A stretch of DNA of 64,000 nucleotides, from NCBI GenBank assembly GCA_024305405.1, contig JAKNDB010000098.1, forward strand, positions 1,116,001-1,180,000, read 5' to 3'. Positions within the stretch are counted from its first letter, which is position 1. Each line of letters begins with the position of its first letter. A program made the position numbers and the translations under genes. Shown here piece after piece: positions 38,066 through 50,867 of the stretch. The notes under the pieces were generated by a model. That model was given only the letters and a program-made list of their open reading frames with translations. It was not told the origin of the DNA and ran no database searches. This DNA comes from Dirofilaria immitis (Eukaryota > Nematoda > Chromadorea > Rhabditida > Onchocercidae).

Positions 38066-40153
38066 ATGGAAAAAATAATCATTTTTTCTTGTGCATTATT
38101 GCAATCAATGATTGTTTATTGTTTGACGACAAATTTATCGAAGGTAAATATAAGTTTATTTCAAACTTATTATTTTTATTCCGCTATGCTTATTTTTAAT
38201 AAAATCTATTTATAAATAAGTATTATTATTATCATATCCATTTGTTGCTTAAATTTTTAAATTAAAAACAATTTTAAAATTTTATTCATAATTTTCATTT
38301 TAGTTTTTTTCAATAGTTCATTTCATATTTTCAATTTCAGTACGATTTCAGTACAGTAATTGTTATTGTATTATTGTACTGAATTTATTCACATATTCAT
38401 TTAACAAAATTTTGAGAAAATAACAAAAAAAAAAGATAATCGCTTAGAAATGATTTTTTTTCAAACTATCACAACTTAAAATTTTTCATTCATCGATGAA
38501 TAAATTTTAGACAGCTGTTGATTCAGATGTAAAAGTATCGGGAATTGATTATTATTATCAAGCTATTGATATAATCGATAATACTAATCAAAATACCTTT
38601 CGTTGCTTATTGGAAAACGGCATTTCGACCGCGTTTATTCGAGTGTATCAATCGAACGGAAATGGTTTTCCGGATCCCAATTCAATCACTAATATTTACA
38701 ATGCTGCTAAAGGTTTTTTTTTAGATAAAGAGATCTTTCAAAATTCTTAATTGCTTATCAAATGAATTGATTCAATGTTTATCAAAAAAAAGAAAGATTT
38801 ATTGATAAGATAGAAAATATACGATATTTCAGAAGGATTAGGTACTGAAGTTTACGTCGAGCCACAACCTCGTTCAACGAAATCTGGAAATGAGCAATTT
38901 ATGGAAGCATATACATTCCTAAAAATAATGATATAATGATAAGATCTATTTGGATTAAGGTAAAAGAAAATTTTTATATAATTCAATTTTGACTTTTTAA
39001 TTTATGAAAAAAACATTTCAAAAAAATCGATTTTATTAATTATTATCAATTTGAAATAAATTTTTTAGAATAATTTAAATTTTACTAATTTTAGCTAATA
39101 TCACTAATCATTTGGCTTTACAATAAAAAAGATTAAATTTCTATCACTTATTATCTATTTTAATCAAATGTTTTCTTAGAATAATTAAAGTTTGATTAAT
39201 TTTAGATAACATCATCAATGATTTAATCGATTATTTTATCAGTTATCATCTATTTGAATCAAATTTTTTTAAGCAATAATTAATGTTTTACTAATTATAG
39301 ATAACATTACCAGTCATTTGGCCTAACAATCAAAATTATAATGTTGAATTTATCAATCAATTTGTTACATATGCATGGGTAGATGATTTACAAAATTTTT
39401 TGATTATTTATTTTGAAGCAACTTATAACTTAAGAATTATTATAAATAAAATATTTTCAAAATTTCTGAAAATATCATATCATTTGATAATTGTTAATCA
39501 TCAAATATTTTGAATTAACTGATCAAAAATTTTGATTCGTTTTTGAAATATCATAGCATATCAGTTAAAAATTATTAAAATCAGGATATTTTAAAATTAA
39601 ATGATAATAAATTCTGATTTATGAAAATTTGCAGAGATATAATCTTACAGTAGGCATTTATACTAATTGGTATGATTGGCAACAGATAACAGGTGGATGG
39701 AGTGATTGGTCCATTCAGGGGCAAATTCGACTTTGGTAATTTTTAAAATTTTAAAAATAAATACCTTTGCTAAAGATAGTAGCCAAAAATAAGTGATATT
39801 TCTAATCTCTTGGCTAATTTTTTTTCTTTTAATCATTTTTTAGGTATTGGAATATGATCGGTTCAGATTGGAATGGTGCTACATGTGCATCATTTGATGA
39901 TTATCGATCCTTTGGTGGATTCAATGTACCATTCGTAAAACACTATGTTCAAAATATATATATTTGTGGAATATATGCTTCTTTAAGTACCTATATGAAT
40001 ACAATATCAATGAAAGATTCATCTGCTAATATGAGCTTATGGTTTCTAATATTACGGTTAGCAATCCTTTTGGACAGTACCAATAATGGCGAACTTTTCG
40101 AAAGAGCAATTAGAAATTATGGAATTAGAAAAAGAAAAAGAAAAATTAAATGA
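38066..40153 (+). CDS. GH25 lysozyme-like secreted protein, probable pseudo-enzyme
   Basis: Related to the protist-type GH25 muramidases of nematodes, which act in digestion and antibacterial defence. Exons: 38066-38143 (signal peptide, IIIFSCALLQSMIVYC), 38511-38712, 38833-38959, 39301-39378, 39635-39735, 39844-40153. About 298 residues; the total is a multiple of three after one correction. Family landmarks are GIDYYYQ (first Asp present), TFRCLLENGISTAFIRVYQS, PDPNSITNIYNAA, LTVGIYTNWYDWQQI and FGGFNVPFVKHYV. The strand carrying the catalytic D-x-E (normally like IWLDIE) reads SIWIKITLPVIW, so both acidic residues are absent. The final Asp-x-Asn-Trp is also not recognisable, and an Arg/Lys-rich tail KRKRKIK follows. 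Exon 3 breaks at an A5 run (38921-38925); one more A gives TFLKNNDIMIRSIW. Loss of hydrolysis is inferred. Confidence 0.82.
39040..39330. repeat. Decayed tandem copies of the exon 4 acceptor region
   Basis: Three related segments of roughly 95-110 bases. Each contains ACTAATTTTAG or ACTAATTATAG followed by (A/C)TAA(C/T)AT(C/T)A and ATTTGG-like sequence: near 39084, 39193 and 39290. Only the last continues into an open, conserved exon. Confidence 0.65.
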
Positions 40154-42654
40154 TTGAAAAAAAGTTTCTTATTATTTCTATATTAATTATAATATCGATT
40201 TTTTTATTTTTAATTTTACTAAATAATTAATTATTATGCAAAAGAAAAAAGAAATTTGTTTAAATTAAATCAAAAAAATATCATAAAATCATTTGTTTTG
40301 TTATCATTTGACAAACTATGATAAAATTATAAAATATATAAATTTATTAATAAAATATTTTATAATTTATTTCATTTCTTTTCTTATTTTATTTACAATT
40401 TTGTTTTTTCTTTTTTTCTTTTCTTTTAACGTTTTATTTTTAATCTTTCATTCTTTTACTAATTAATAATTTTGTTATTTTTATTTTTTGCTTTTCTTCA
40501 TTTAAAATTCCTTCCTTATCACAACTAAATTTCGCAAGAATTTTAATAATTTTACAACTATCAACGGCCCATAATTGATAAATGATAATGATTTTACAAT
40601 TACCAATTATCACTTAAAAATATTTGTTATCAAAAAAAAAACAAACATTGTTAATTTCATTTGTGATCTTTAATTTATAAATTTTAACCATTCATTTTTC
40701 TCGTCCTTTTTTTCCTCTTCAATCAATTTATCTTTTTACTTTTTTTTTTTTTTTTTTAAATGAAATATTGTAAACGTTATCAAGATAAAGCTATCGACAG
40801 TATTAGATATTTAATCTTAGAAGAAATTTATAGCTTTGTAAATATATTAATATATGCAAATATTGATCATACGATTCGATATTGATGCTGTATGAATAGG
40901 AAAACTAAGGCGAATATTTATAATTTTAAAATAACTTAAAAACTATTTTAATCGATATATTGCATGAATTGATCCAATCTAATCATATTTGTTTATTGAA
41001 GCAATTCATTCTTATAATTTACATAGAAATTGTATTAATTTTCAATATACGAAATTAATATCATGGCTATAATTTAATAGTTTAACCTTTGAACCTTTAA
41101 GAACTCGTTTTAATTCCATGTTTATGGCCAAATATACCCATATATTTCTGTGTTATGTTCCATTCTATCGAACAACAATTCAAAATCCTGTAATTTAATT
41201 TACGGATATATATCTTTTATAGAAATGGAAATGCTTAAGAAATTATTATAATTCAACTAATTTAAGTGTATAAAAAAATTTTGCATGCCCTTTGACCCAT
41301 AGAAAAATTCTTCTTTATTTACTTGATGATGAAAGTTTCCTTCGTATTATTAGATAGTTATCTAGCATTCGTTTTACGATGCAAAGCTTTTCAATTATAG
41401 AATGATAAATTTATTGAATTTAAAATTTGATTGAAATAACAAAACTTTTGAACTTTCTCTTTACATATATTATAATGCTAAAAAGATTTATCGTATTTTT
41501 CAGAATGGATTTCAATAAATCAATTATTTTGGCAAAATCGATATCTAAGATGGAAATTGAAATGAAATAAGGAAAAAATTAATTTCTTTCTATAATTTGA
41601 AAAAAAAATTCATCAGGTTTCTGTTTTTTTCCTAAATTTCTCCTTTATTTTCTAAAATGAATCGAATTTAAAAATAATAATTTCAATAACATATCAAAAA
41701 TAAATTAATAAATACATCACAAGCACTAAATTTGCGCAATAAAAATAATACAAAATCTAAACAGACCAATGGCAATAATTTTAACTTATACAGAACTGCA
41801 AATACGTAAAGACAAATATAATTTTGATAAAAGATGTAACGATTTAATATTAAATTAAATTAAACCGTCAATAATGATTTATAGTAAATTTCATTGAAGG
41901 ATAAAAAAATTCGTAGAATCGTGTTAAAATAAAATCATGTTAAAATAGATTAAAATAGATGAAATGATAAATTTCCACATTTCACCAGATTTTATTCTTT
42001 TCATAAAAGGATACAAAATCCAATAGTGAAGAACAGAAATCTAAGGCGCAATAACGATAAATTTTCAAAAATTTAAACAAATAATAATTCATCTTAGATC
42101 AATTCAATTAATTTCAAAACAATTCTGTTTAGTTCCTCAACTCTTCATAAGAATATAATGACATATACTATTCTCCTATGCACGGCAGATTTTGAACATT
42201 TTTTATTCAACTATGCAATAAGTGTAAAATGCATTGTTTTTTCTATTATCAGCGTATATATCTTTCAAATCTACGAAAATCGTCATTTTAAACTAAGTAA
42301 AGGGAAAACAGTAACGAACAATGGACATCTGATATTCTAACTGTTTTGAATTTATAAGATAGAAAACTAGAATTTGAGGATTTAATCCGGAAAAAGATAA
42401 TTATAGATTGACAAAAAAAAATTAGTCGAAACTGTAACAAAATTCTGATAAAAAACAAATTTCAACCATAACAAACATTGAACAACTCTAAATATCACCT
42501 ATAGTTGAATAAACAAAAGTTTTTTTGATTAGTTAAAATGTCAAAATCCTATCATAAAATTTTTAGAAATAAGTATGAAAAACAAAAAAACTCCCATATG
42601 GTTCCGTTTTACTTTAACAAAAACTAAGATTCACTTTATTTCTTCAAATCTGAA
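40154..42654. other. Convergent gap between lysozyme-like gene and TBL2
   Basis: AT-rich, with a T17-18 run at 40739-40757. The open frame at 42158-42340 has no family features. I see no gene. Confidence 0.55.
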
Positions 42655-45600
42655 CTAAGAAAATGGAAAACGACTAAATTCTCGCCTAGCTTCATCTAAC
42701 TGCTCTTCAAGACGTCGTCTTCTGCTATCTTCACGAGTTTCTTGTATAGCTTTTTCTAACAATATTACATTACTATAAAATTCAGCAACATTATGAAATA
42801 TTCTGATGTATCGATCACCGCAACTTGCTATCATTTTTCCGCATGGACTCATTCGTAGGCCACTTATTGGTTTATCATGTACATCCAGCACTAAATAAAA
42901 CAGTTTAAGGAATTACATTATATTATTCTATTAGTTATTAATATATTAAGCTTTACGATATTATTCTATTATTTTTATATTATTCACATCTATTTAAACT
43001 CTAATTATTCAATAAAACATTTTCGAGAATTATGCTCGATAAACATACTTATTTTAAATTCTTTTTGAGGTTGCAAAGTGCTGTACAAGCATATATGACG
43101 ACTAGCTGATATAGCAAAACTATTTCCCGATGGACTCATCGATACTTTGACTGATTCAGGGTGAGCATTCCTTAGCACTTCAAAATCACCACTGCAAAAT
43201 ATTAAATTCATTCTGCGTGACAATTAATAAAGGAAATTGCAGAAATTTTCTTGACAAACCTGGCAATAATCTTAGCTTCTTCGCCTTGAGAATAACGCAC
43301 ATCAGTGTTGTAGATTTTCCATGTTCCATCCTTAGATGCTGTAACGCACCGTGTTGTACTTTGATCGAAAGCAAATGAATAAATACCAGAACTGTGACCC
43401 TAAAAATTGAAGATTTCATGCTTTTACACTAATTTTGGAATATTGCAACTAAAATTTCCCTACCATCCAATAAATAGAATTTAATTATTCTTAATTATTA
43501 TTGTTTTCTGATTAAGAATGAAACATTCCGAATGCAAAATAATAAATTCCAAACACCTTTCTTCTTTAGATACTTAAAATAATCTGTAAGACATAACCCC
43601 AAAAATTGGGCAACACTTACAACCAAAGGCAATGCAAAATACAAAATCAAATTATTACCTTTAGTTCAAAAGCTTTTTTACATCTTGGAAACTTCCTTGA
43701 CGATCAAATAATACCTGAAAAAATTTCGAAATGCGGCCACGATCCTGAACAATTTCTACTTAAGAATTAATAAAAAAACTAGTTCGACGAACCTCAAAAA
43801 TAAGGACATCTGGTGTAAAACCACTTGCTCCAACAAAGCGACCACACGGAGAAATACACGCTCTATATAGAATATTCAATTTTAATTCAATCTTTTTCAA
43901 TACTTCTCCATGAATATTATATATCACAAGCTGATTGTCTGGTGACGCTGACATCACAAATCTTCCTACAAAATTTTCCATAAAATATTCTTACTACCAT
44001 TCTTTAATGATTAATACATCAGCTCATTAGAAAAGAAAATTTTCTGAATGAGAAGAAAAATCACAAATTCCAAATAACTCGAGATAATGATTTATAAAAA
44101 TTCTAAATTCCGAATGAATAATAAAGTGAATAAAGTATACAAAAGTCAACGCATAAATATTGTGTAGACTAAAATGAACATTTATAACAATTAACCTGCA
44201 AAATATTCGTTACCTGTGTTTAAGATTTATTCCTTTTATTAATATTTTCATGTTTTTTTCTATTTACATGTCAATTTATATATATTTATACTTATTTATT
44301 TTATTCATAATATTCCTGTAATTTGTATCATTGTTTATATTATTTGTGCATATTTTTATACCCCACACTGCACCGTGCTATTCCTGCATTTTTCAAGCCA
44401 AACCTAGAACAAGAAAAAAGTTCTATTTTTGGCTATTCTAATATGACATATTCACAGACTTACCATTACAGGCAATACCAATGTTATTAATATCACTATC
44501 ATGGATAGCTGGGAATTCAACACTTTCAACATGTGAAAACTTGTAATTCTGTGTACCTTCCTTTTTGTCATTTTGTAAACATCCAACTGAAAAATGCAGA
44601 TAGTTCGTGAATAATTTAAATGACATCTGCTGTTATCAGAAGAACAAAATGAAGACCTTGTTGGCATTATGAAGACTCATAAGGACACATTTTGAATCAG
44701 GTGCAAAAACAATATGACTTGCATCATCCAATTCTACACTACAACGATGCAATTTGTGATTACGTTCACTGAAATCCTAAAAAAGCTTTTAAATTAAAAT
44801 ATTTAATTCAAAATTCCAACAAAAGTCGGCGATACATCTAAGATATAATATTGATAAATTCCTGAAATAAATACTTTCAATTATTATACTAGTTTGTATT
44901 TTTGTTACTGCTAATGCTTTACATTGAAAAATGAATAAAATTTGTTCCAAAACAAATTATTCCGTCTCTTCTCAAACTTACGTCAGAAAAATCATAATTG
45001 CTTTGACATTCATTCACCTTTGCGAATAAATATAAACTTATTTATTCAAAAATTATTCCACATAAACATGTAATACTATTCCACATAAACATGTAATTAA
45101 ATATTCGAATCAAAATATCGCAATAAACAACGCTTACCTTAACATTCCAGAGATACAGCGAGCGATCCGAACTAACTGATACAAGATGTCTGCCATTTGA
45201 AGAAAAATCCATATCCAAAACATCACTTACATGTCCTTTTAACGTTGTGAAAAGCCATGGATGTTCAAATTGGGGTGCTCGCATCTGAAAACTTGAAAAA
45301 AAAATGTTTTCAACTTTATAATTAAAGGAATGCAAGCGATAAGCATAAAAATCCCGATCTAACAATTTATTGATTTCAAATCATTTCTTTCCATTTTTCA
45401 ACTTATTGATTATTTGCAACACACGTTTCATATCTTCTGTCGAATACTAAATCAATGTCTGCCAAACTTTTCATCCATTTTCTAATTTCGTAAACTAACC
45501 AAAACTATATATCTATAGATAACACACTTTGTCAAATTTCCATTTTCCTTGTTTTCTTGCATCTTTTGAAGAAAAATTAGATTTGCTTTCTGATTTTAAA

Positions 45601-46212
45601 TTTTCATCGTCTATATTTTGTTCTGAATCTGTCGAATCTAGAATATAAAAAAGAATATTATTTCTCTTGATCTCATCAAGAACAGTTTGGAAATTAAGGT
45701 ATTTAAAGAATCATCAAGTATTCTAAAAATTCAATCTTAAAATTATCAAAATTATTCCAAATATATATTAAACAATCTCAATGAAAAAAAGGATACATCT
45801 GATTCCAGAATACATTATTTATTCCACCGCTCACGCAATGATAAATATTTTGCTGATTATGCAAGACTAAAAATCATTTCATCCTCATGGAAAAAATATT
45901 CCATGTAAAAATTTAAAAATAAAATGTTTGAACTACAAATCAAAATGCTTACAAAAACAATAGACAATAATAAGCAATATTATAAAAATTTCTATTTTTA
46001 ATTAAGTATTAATGACATAATTAAACTATTAATTAGTAGTCAAAATTTTTAAACAAAACAAAATTAACCTTGTCTTTCATTGTGATTCTTTTTGTCGTAT
46101 CCCATCTCGTCCATACAAATAAGGCAATAATAAATGCTGATAAGCCAGAAAATACGATAAAAAAATATCCAACTGATTCGAAATCATTTTCTGTCGACAT
46201 CATATTGACCAT
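42655..46212 (-). CDS. tbl-2: TBL2 homologue, ER-membrane WD40 protein (three apparent missing bases)
   Basis: TBL2 is an ER-anchored WD-repeat protein linked in mammals to PERK and stress translation. Exons: 46212-46069, 45637-45528, 45284-45138, 44776-44657, 44586-44464, 43965-43793, 43714-43659, 43399-43260, 43191-43049, 42890-42655. About 464 residues against 447 in human. An N-terminal membrane segment (YFFIVFSGLSAFIIALFVW) is followed by a charged linker, then WD repeats: TLKGHVSDVLDMDFSSNG, KDFSERNHKLHRCSVELDD, GIACNGRFVMSASPDNQ, ISPCGRFVGASGFTPDV, TASKDGTWKIYNTDVRYS and MSPCGKMIASCGDRYIRIF, then a charged helix. Breaks occur at T5 46089-46093, near 44556-44566, and T6 43674-43679 (+ coordinates). 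Adding one base at each restores TBL2 sequence (for example KMTKREG, VKKAFELKGHSSG) and all splice phases. An acceptor TTTCAAG precedes the ATG by five bases. Confidence 0.92.
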
Positions 46213-47215
46213 TGTAACTTGAAAGAAAAAGAAACAAAACATCCACAAATAAAATTATAACTTTAAATTCTTTATAATTTAGATTTTCAAAAAAATTCCA
46301 AGATAATGATGAAGCAGTAGCAAATTTCTTTTAATTATCTTATGGCAGCCGTAATAATAATAATTTATGCAGGCTTTATTTTCCCAAAAATCGAGAAATC
46401 TCGAATCTTGAATAGTAGAATAGAAATTTAGAACATTGGTAGTGGAAGTGTTGCTCTATCTCATTCTTCTTAAATTATCAGTAAATTGTACTGGGATCAA
46501 CTTTCAAGATAATTTAAAAAAATATGTATATAAAAATAAAAATATACACGTCAGGTTGAGAGTTAAAATGCAAAATTAAGTTACGCCTAAAAAGCTTCAG
46601 TAGACGTAACGTTTCAAGCTCTGACTATGAAAGTAGTAATTATTTAATTTTTTCATTCTTTCTTTTTCATCCCATTATTTAGGACGGCAATTCTCAATTA
46701 GCGACTAATTAATTTCGAAATTTTATTTGTGTTCCAGTTTGTCATGACGCGTCATTTTTATCTTAAATATATAGGCTTCTAAAACACGTTTAATATGACG
46801 TAAATTGATTTATATAAAAATTAAAAGGAAATGATAGAATTCCCTTAAATATGCAAAATCACTATTTAACAAATTAAATTTTAGATCGAAGTTAAAAAGA
46901 CTTGCATTCTTTTTCTACGTACTACGTTATCATGTTACCTCGTAACTTGGTTCATTTGATTTTAGAAGTTTTTTTGAATCTTTTTAAAAGGTATATATGA
47001 GAATAGAAGGAAGAAAGTATGAATAGAACAAGAAAAAGGGAAAGAAAAAGTCTTCAAGTGAAATGCATGAAGAATTGTTTGTCTGATATCTTATTTTTGT
47101 TTCACGTGGGACGTAAGACATTGCATTAAAAGATTATGGATGAATGATTAAATTACGTTAGAATAATGAGAAATCTGCTCATGTTTTAGGGTTTATATCC
47201 AGGTCTGCTGATTTA
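46213..47215. other. Divergent promoter region shared by TBL2 and RER1
   Basis: A 1-kb intergenic stretch between two head-to-head housekeeping genes. It has several ACGT-containing words (TTACGTC, GACGTAAC, TGACGTAA, ACGTACTACG) between 46540 and 46925. No TATA box can be singled out in this AT-rich DNA. Confidence 0.5.
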
Positions 47216-49274
47216 ATGGAAGATTCCAGTGATCTCCGTGATCGGCCAAGTATTATATCACGTTTTTCTCAAGTTTAGCTGTGGTTTGTTTGTTCTTTGT
47301 TTCTCTTTTCATATTTTATTATCGAGACTTGTACTTTGTCTGAAAACTTTTTTAGCCTTGATGTTAGAAGAGAATTTTTGATTTCTTCATGTGCAGTTCA
47401 ATACTTCTTCGATCACATTTCTATGGTGCATCATTATATGATCCTATTTTTGATGATAGTTTTTACTAAATACATGACAATTATATATCTATCTCTGAAT
47501 TATTTTAAAGTCGCCAATTTGCATCATAATCCGCTTGCATCTAATCAATTCAATAATCGATCAATCAATACATGAAGAACTATGTTTTTGATTGCTTGAA
47601 ATGGATAAACATATTAATCATATTTTATTACTTTCTATCCGCTATATTTTCTGCATGTTGGATATGAGTTATTTAAATTTAGAACTTTTGGAAAAACTGT
47701 GACAGTTTATAGAGTTATCCCTATTTTCCAGAAATATCAATATTACTTGGATAAATTAACACCGTATAATTCAGTTCGATGGGGAATCGCGATTGCATTC
47801 GCTATTATTTTTCTTTGGCGAGTCATCCAGTTACAAGTATGGTATTTTTTTCTAAATTAAATTTTTATGTTCTGGCCAAAAATGACCTAATGAGTATGTG
47901 AGTGGAAGTATTAGGGAGTGATCTAGTTCAGATAGTTTGACGGTGGTAATTTTCTTAATTTGGCACACATTTATGTTATATCACACTCTACGATCATGAT
48001 TAAATAGTTTTGATGAATTTTTTTCTATACGTTGATATCTTCTTTTAGGGTTTCTACATTGTTACTTATGCTCTGGGAATTTATTATTTAAATTTATTCC
48101 TTGCCTTTTGACGCCGAAAATTGATCCAGCACTTGATTTTGAAAGTGATGGTGAGCAGAATTTTTCTTATTCATTTTTGAAAGTGGTGTATAAATATATT
48201 AGTAGCATTATTAGCTGATGTTTTTTGAATCTTCCGATATCATTATGCTACAGTATTAGAAAATCATTAATATTAGTATATCTTCCTTGATAATAAAACA
48301 ATTTTCGAACTCCACACCTTTAAAATCATCAACGCATGATTATGAAAATGAAAATATATTTTTAAAGAAGTTATTTTAGATGAAGATGGGCCTACTTTGC
48401 CGTCTAAGGGAAGTGAAGAATTCCGTCCATTTATGAGACGTTTGCCGGAATTTAAATTTTGGTATGAAAAATTTTGCTCATTTCACAGCAGATTTTAAAG
48501 AACGACTCATATAAGCATTACGGTTAGAATGAAGAATTGTTTTACAGTCAAATGATATCTACTTTCAGTAACCATTTATCAGGAAAATGTTATATCTTTT
48601 CAGGAAAGCTGTCCATTTCCTTAAAGATCATTGATTTTCTTTCAGGTATTCAGCCGTTAGAGCGACAGTCATCGCATTTACATGCACATTTTTTGACATA
48701 TTCAATGTTCCAGTTTTTTGGCCTATACTTGTCATGTATTTCATCGTTTTAACTTGTCTGACTATGAAGCGACAAATTATGGTACAGTTTTGCTCTAAAA
48801 AACTATAATGCTTATTTTGTATATTATTAAATATCCAAAAATGAAATAGTTCTTTTGCATCTTCTATCAAATGACCTATTGATATATTTAAAGGATGCAA
48901 AATTATAAACTTATTTTGAGCTAACTTTTGTTTTAATTCATATTTTTATTACATTCCGCATTTCGTACTATTCAGCTCGATTTCTGAAGCTGTCTATACA
49001 AACGTTTGAAAAGTTTAGCAAAAATTGTACCATCGATTTATTTGTTTTATTTGTATTCTGGGAGTATTAAATGATTACCAATGCTGATAATTTTTTATTG
49101 ATTGCTTGATATATGATGTTTATTGCGACATCACTGTCATTTTTGCATATCATTTAAAAATCCGCCACATATATTCAATTTCAGCATATGATTAAATACC
49201 GCTACATACCGTTTACTACGGGAAAACCGCGAATGCGTGGGAAAGAAGATTCCGGTGTGGTTGTGCAAGGCTAG
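47216..49274 (+). CDS. rer-1: RER1 homologue, Golgi-to-ER retrieval receptor (one apparent missing base)
   Basis: RER1 is a four-pass cis-Golgi membrane protein that returns ER membrane proteins via COPI. Exons: 47216-47272, 47732-47836, 48049-48150, 48380-48461, 48646-48781, 49185-49274. About 190 residues (human 196). Diagnostic stretches are [87 protein letters not shown] and [20 protein letters not shown]. Exon 3 hits TGA at a T4 run (48106-48109). One more T restores AFLTPKIDP and phase. The start ATG lies 26 bases after a GTTTTAG acceptor, fitting trans-splicing. The N-terminus is short but conserved in style (RPSIISRF). Confidence 0.94.
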
Positions 49275-50867
49275 TGCCTACATACTACTACTTCGTCTGT
49301 ATGTGTCTATCAAAGTTCTTTCACTTTTTGGTGATTGAAACAGTAACAAACTGTCCCTCATTGTTTTTTTAGTTTATTTTTAAATATTATTTATTACTTT
49401 GCTCTCCTCCTTCTGTGTTTGTGAATTTGCTGATTCGATATAAAGCGGTTATAAATGAAATTCTAACTTTCATTTTCTCAAATTTTTGAAAAGGTTTGAA
49501 TATTTTTTCCTCGAACTATTTTGCGGCTGTCTAGTGATTTCTTATTTATGCACTCATTTTTCGTAATGATTGTATTGATATCGGAAACATGAGAAACAGT
49601 TTAAAAGAAGAGCAGTGTTTAGCGAGATATTGTGAGTGTCATCAGTAAACTTTGAATTATTGCCTGAAATTTAAAAAATATTAAAATCGTTGAAAGTTTT
49701 TTGTTATTTTAGCGGAAGCGACTGTGATTTGAAAGAAACGTTGCATAATCAGGATGCGCAACTTCTGATTCTTAGCGACAGACAATTTCTTCCCGGAATG
49801 AAAATGAACTGCCTTTATTTCAGAAAAATTCGTAATTTTGTTATTCATTCCCTTATTTCCTACTAACGTTAATAAGTAATATGCGCAATATAAATTGATA
49901 GTGCAAGGTTACGTTAATTATTAATGTTGTTGTTGTTGTAATGTCCGAAGTTAATAATTAGTTCTGTTCAATTTTTATTTGTTTCATATCGTTTGTTCTA
50001 TCCATGGCTGGTATAAGGATGCTAATATATTTTAAGTGATTTAATGATTCAGGGATAATAAATTTCAGTTTTTACGGGAAGCAACTTGAATTTTATAAAG
50101 GCATTTTTTAGAAATTATTTTCGAATGTTATAAAAATCATATGGTACGCTAGGATTTTGCTACTTTTATAAATAGTGAAATGAATTAATCAGATTCTATT
50201 CTTTGCTGGCCCAGAGATAATGATACTTAATTTTTCTATCTGTATCTTCAAATTGAATATTTTATAGATAGAATTGTAGTAAAATTATCATTTCATATCT
50301 GTTTTATATTGAATATTTTTTTTTTTACTTGGCACTTACAATTTTTAATGAGAATTAATTTATAATTCTTTGGCTGTAATTCAGTATATTTTAATTTATG
50401 GATGTGATCGAATATCTCTAATATTCTATTTCTTGATTTATCCAGTGTATATCAATTTTTGACTTGCAGTTATTGATTTCCGGTTAATTGAGTGCGGTCA
50501 TAATTGCATGGTTTATGGTTTCGTTTATCAATAACAATGAAATATAAGATATCGTCAGTTTGAAAGCATCTGGCTTTTCATGATGTTCTGACAACTATCA
50601 TAATAAAGGAGTTATTCTTAAAGAGTTATGGAATATTTTTAAATGGCTTTTTTCCTGGAATTCATGTTTGATCTCTGATATAGTTTAAGATAATTATGAA
50701 GTTTTAAAGTGCAGTGTTTAGAATGTAGTTTTGTAGCATTCATTGAATTTAGTACACTTTTTTTAATTAGGCTACATAAAGTATGTAAATTTTGCTTTTC
50801 AATATTTACATATATCTTACTGTTTCGTGAAGAATAGAATGATTGAAAAATTTTACAAAAATTGTAG
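49275..50867. other. Gap between RER1 and eIF3L
   Basis: About 1.6 kb, same-strand neighbours, too far apart for a typical nematode operon. It contains the RER1 3' UTR and a short GTTGTTGTT run near 49928. No gene is visible. Confidence 0.55.
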
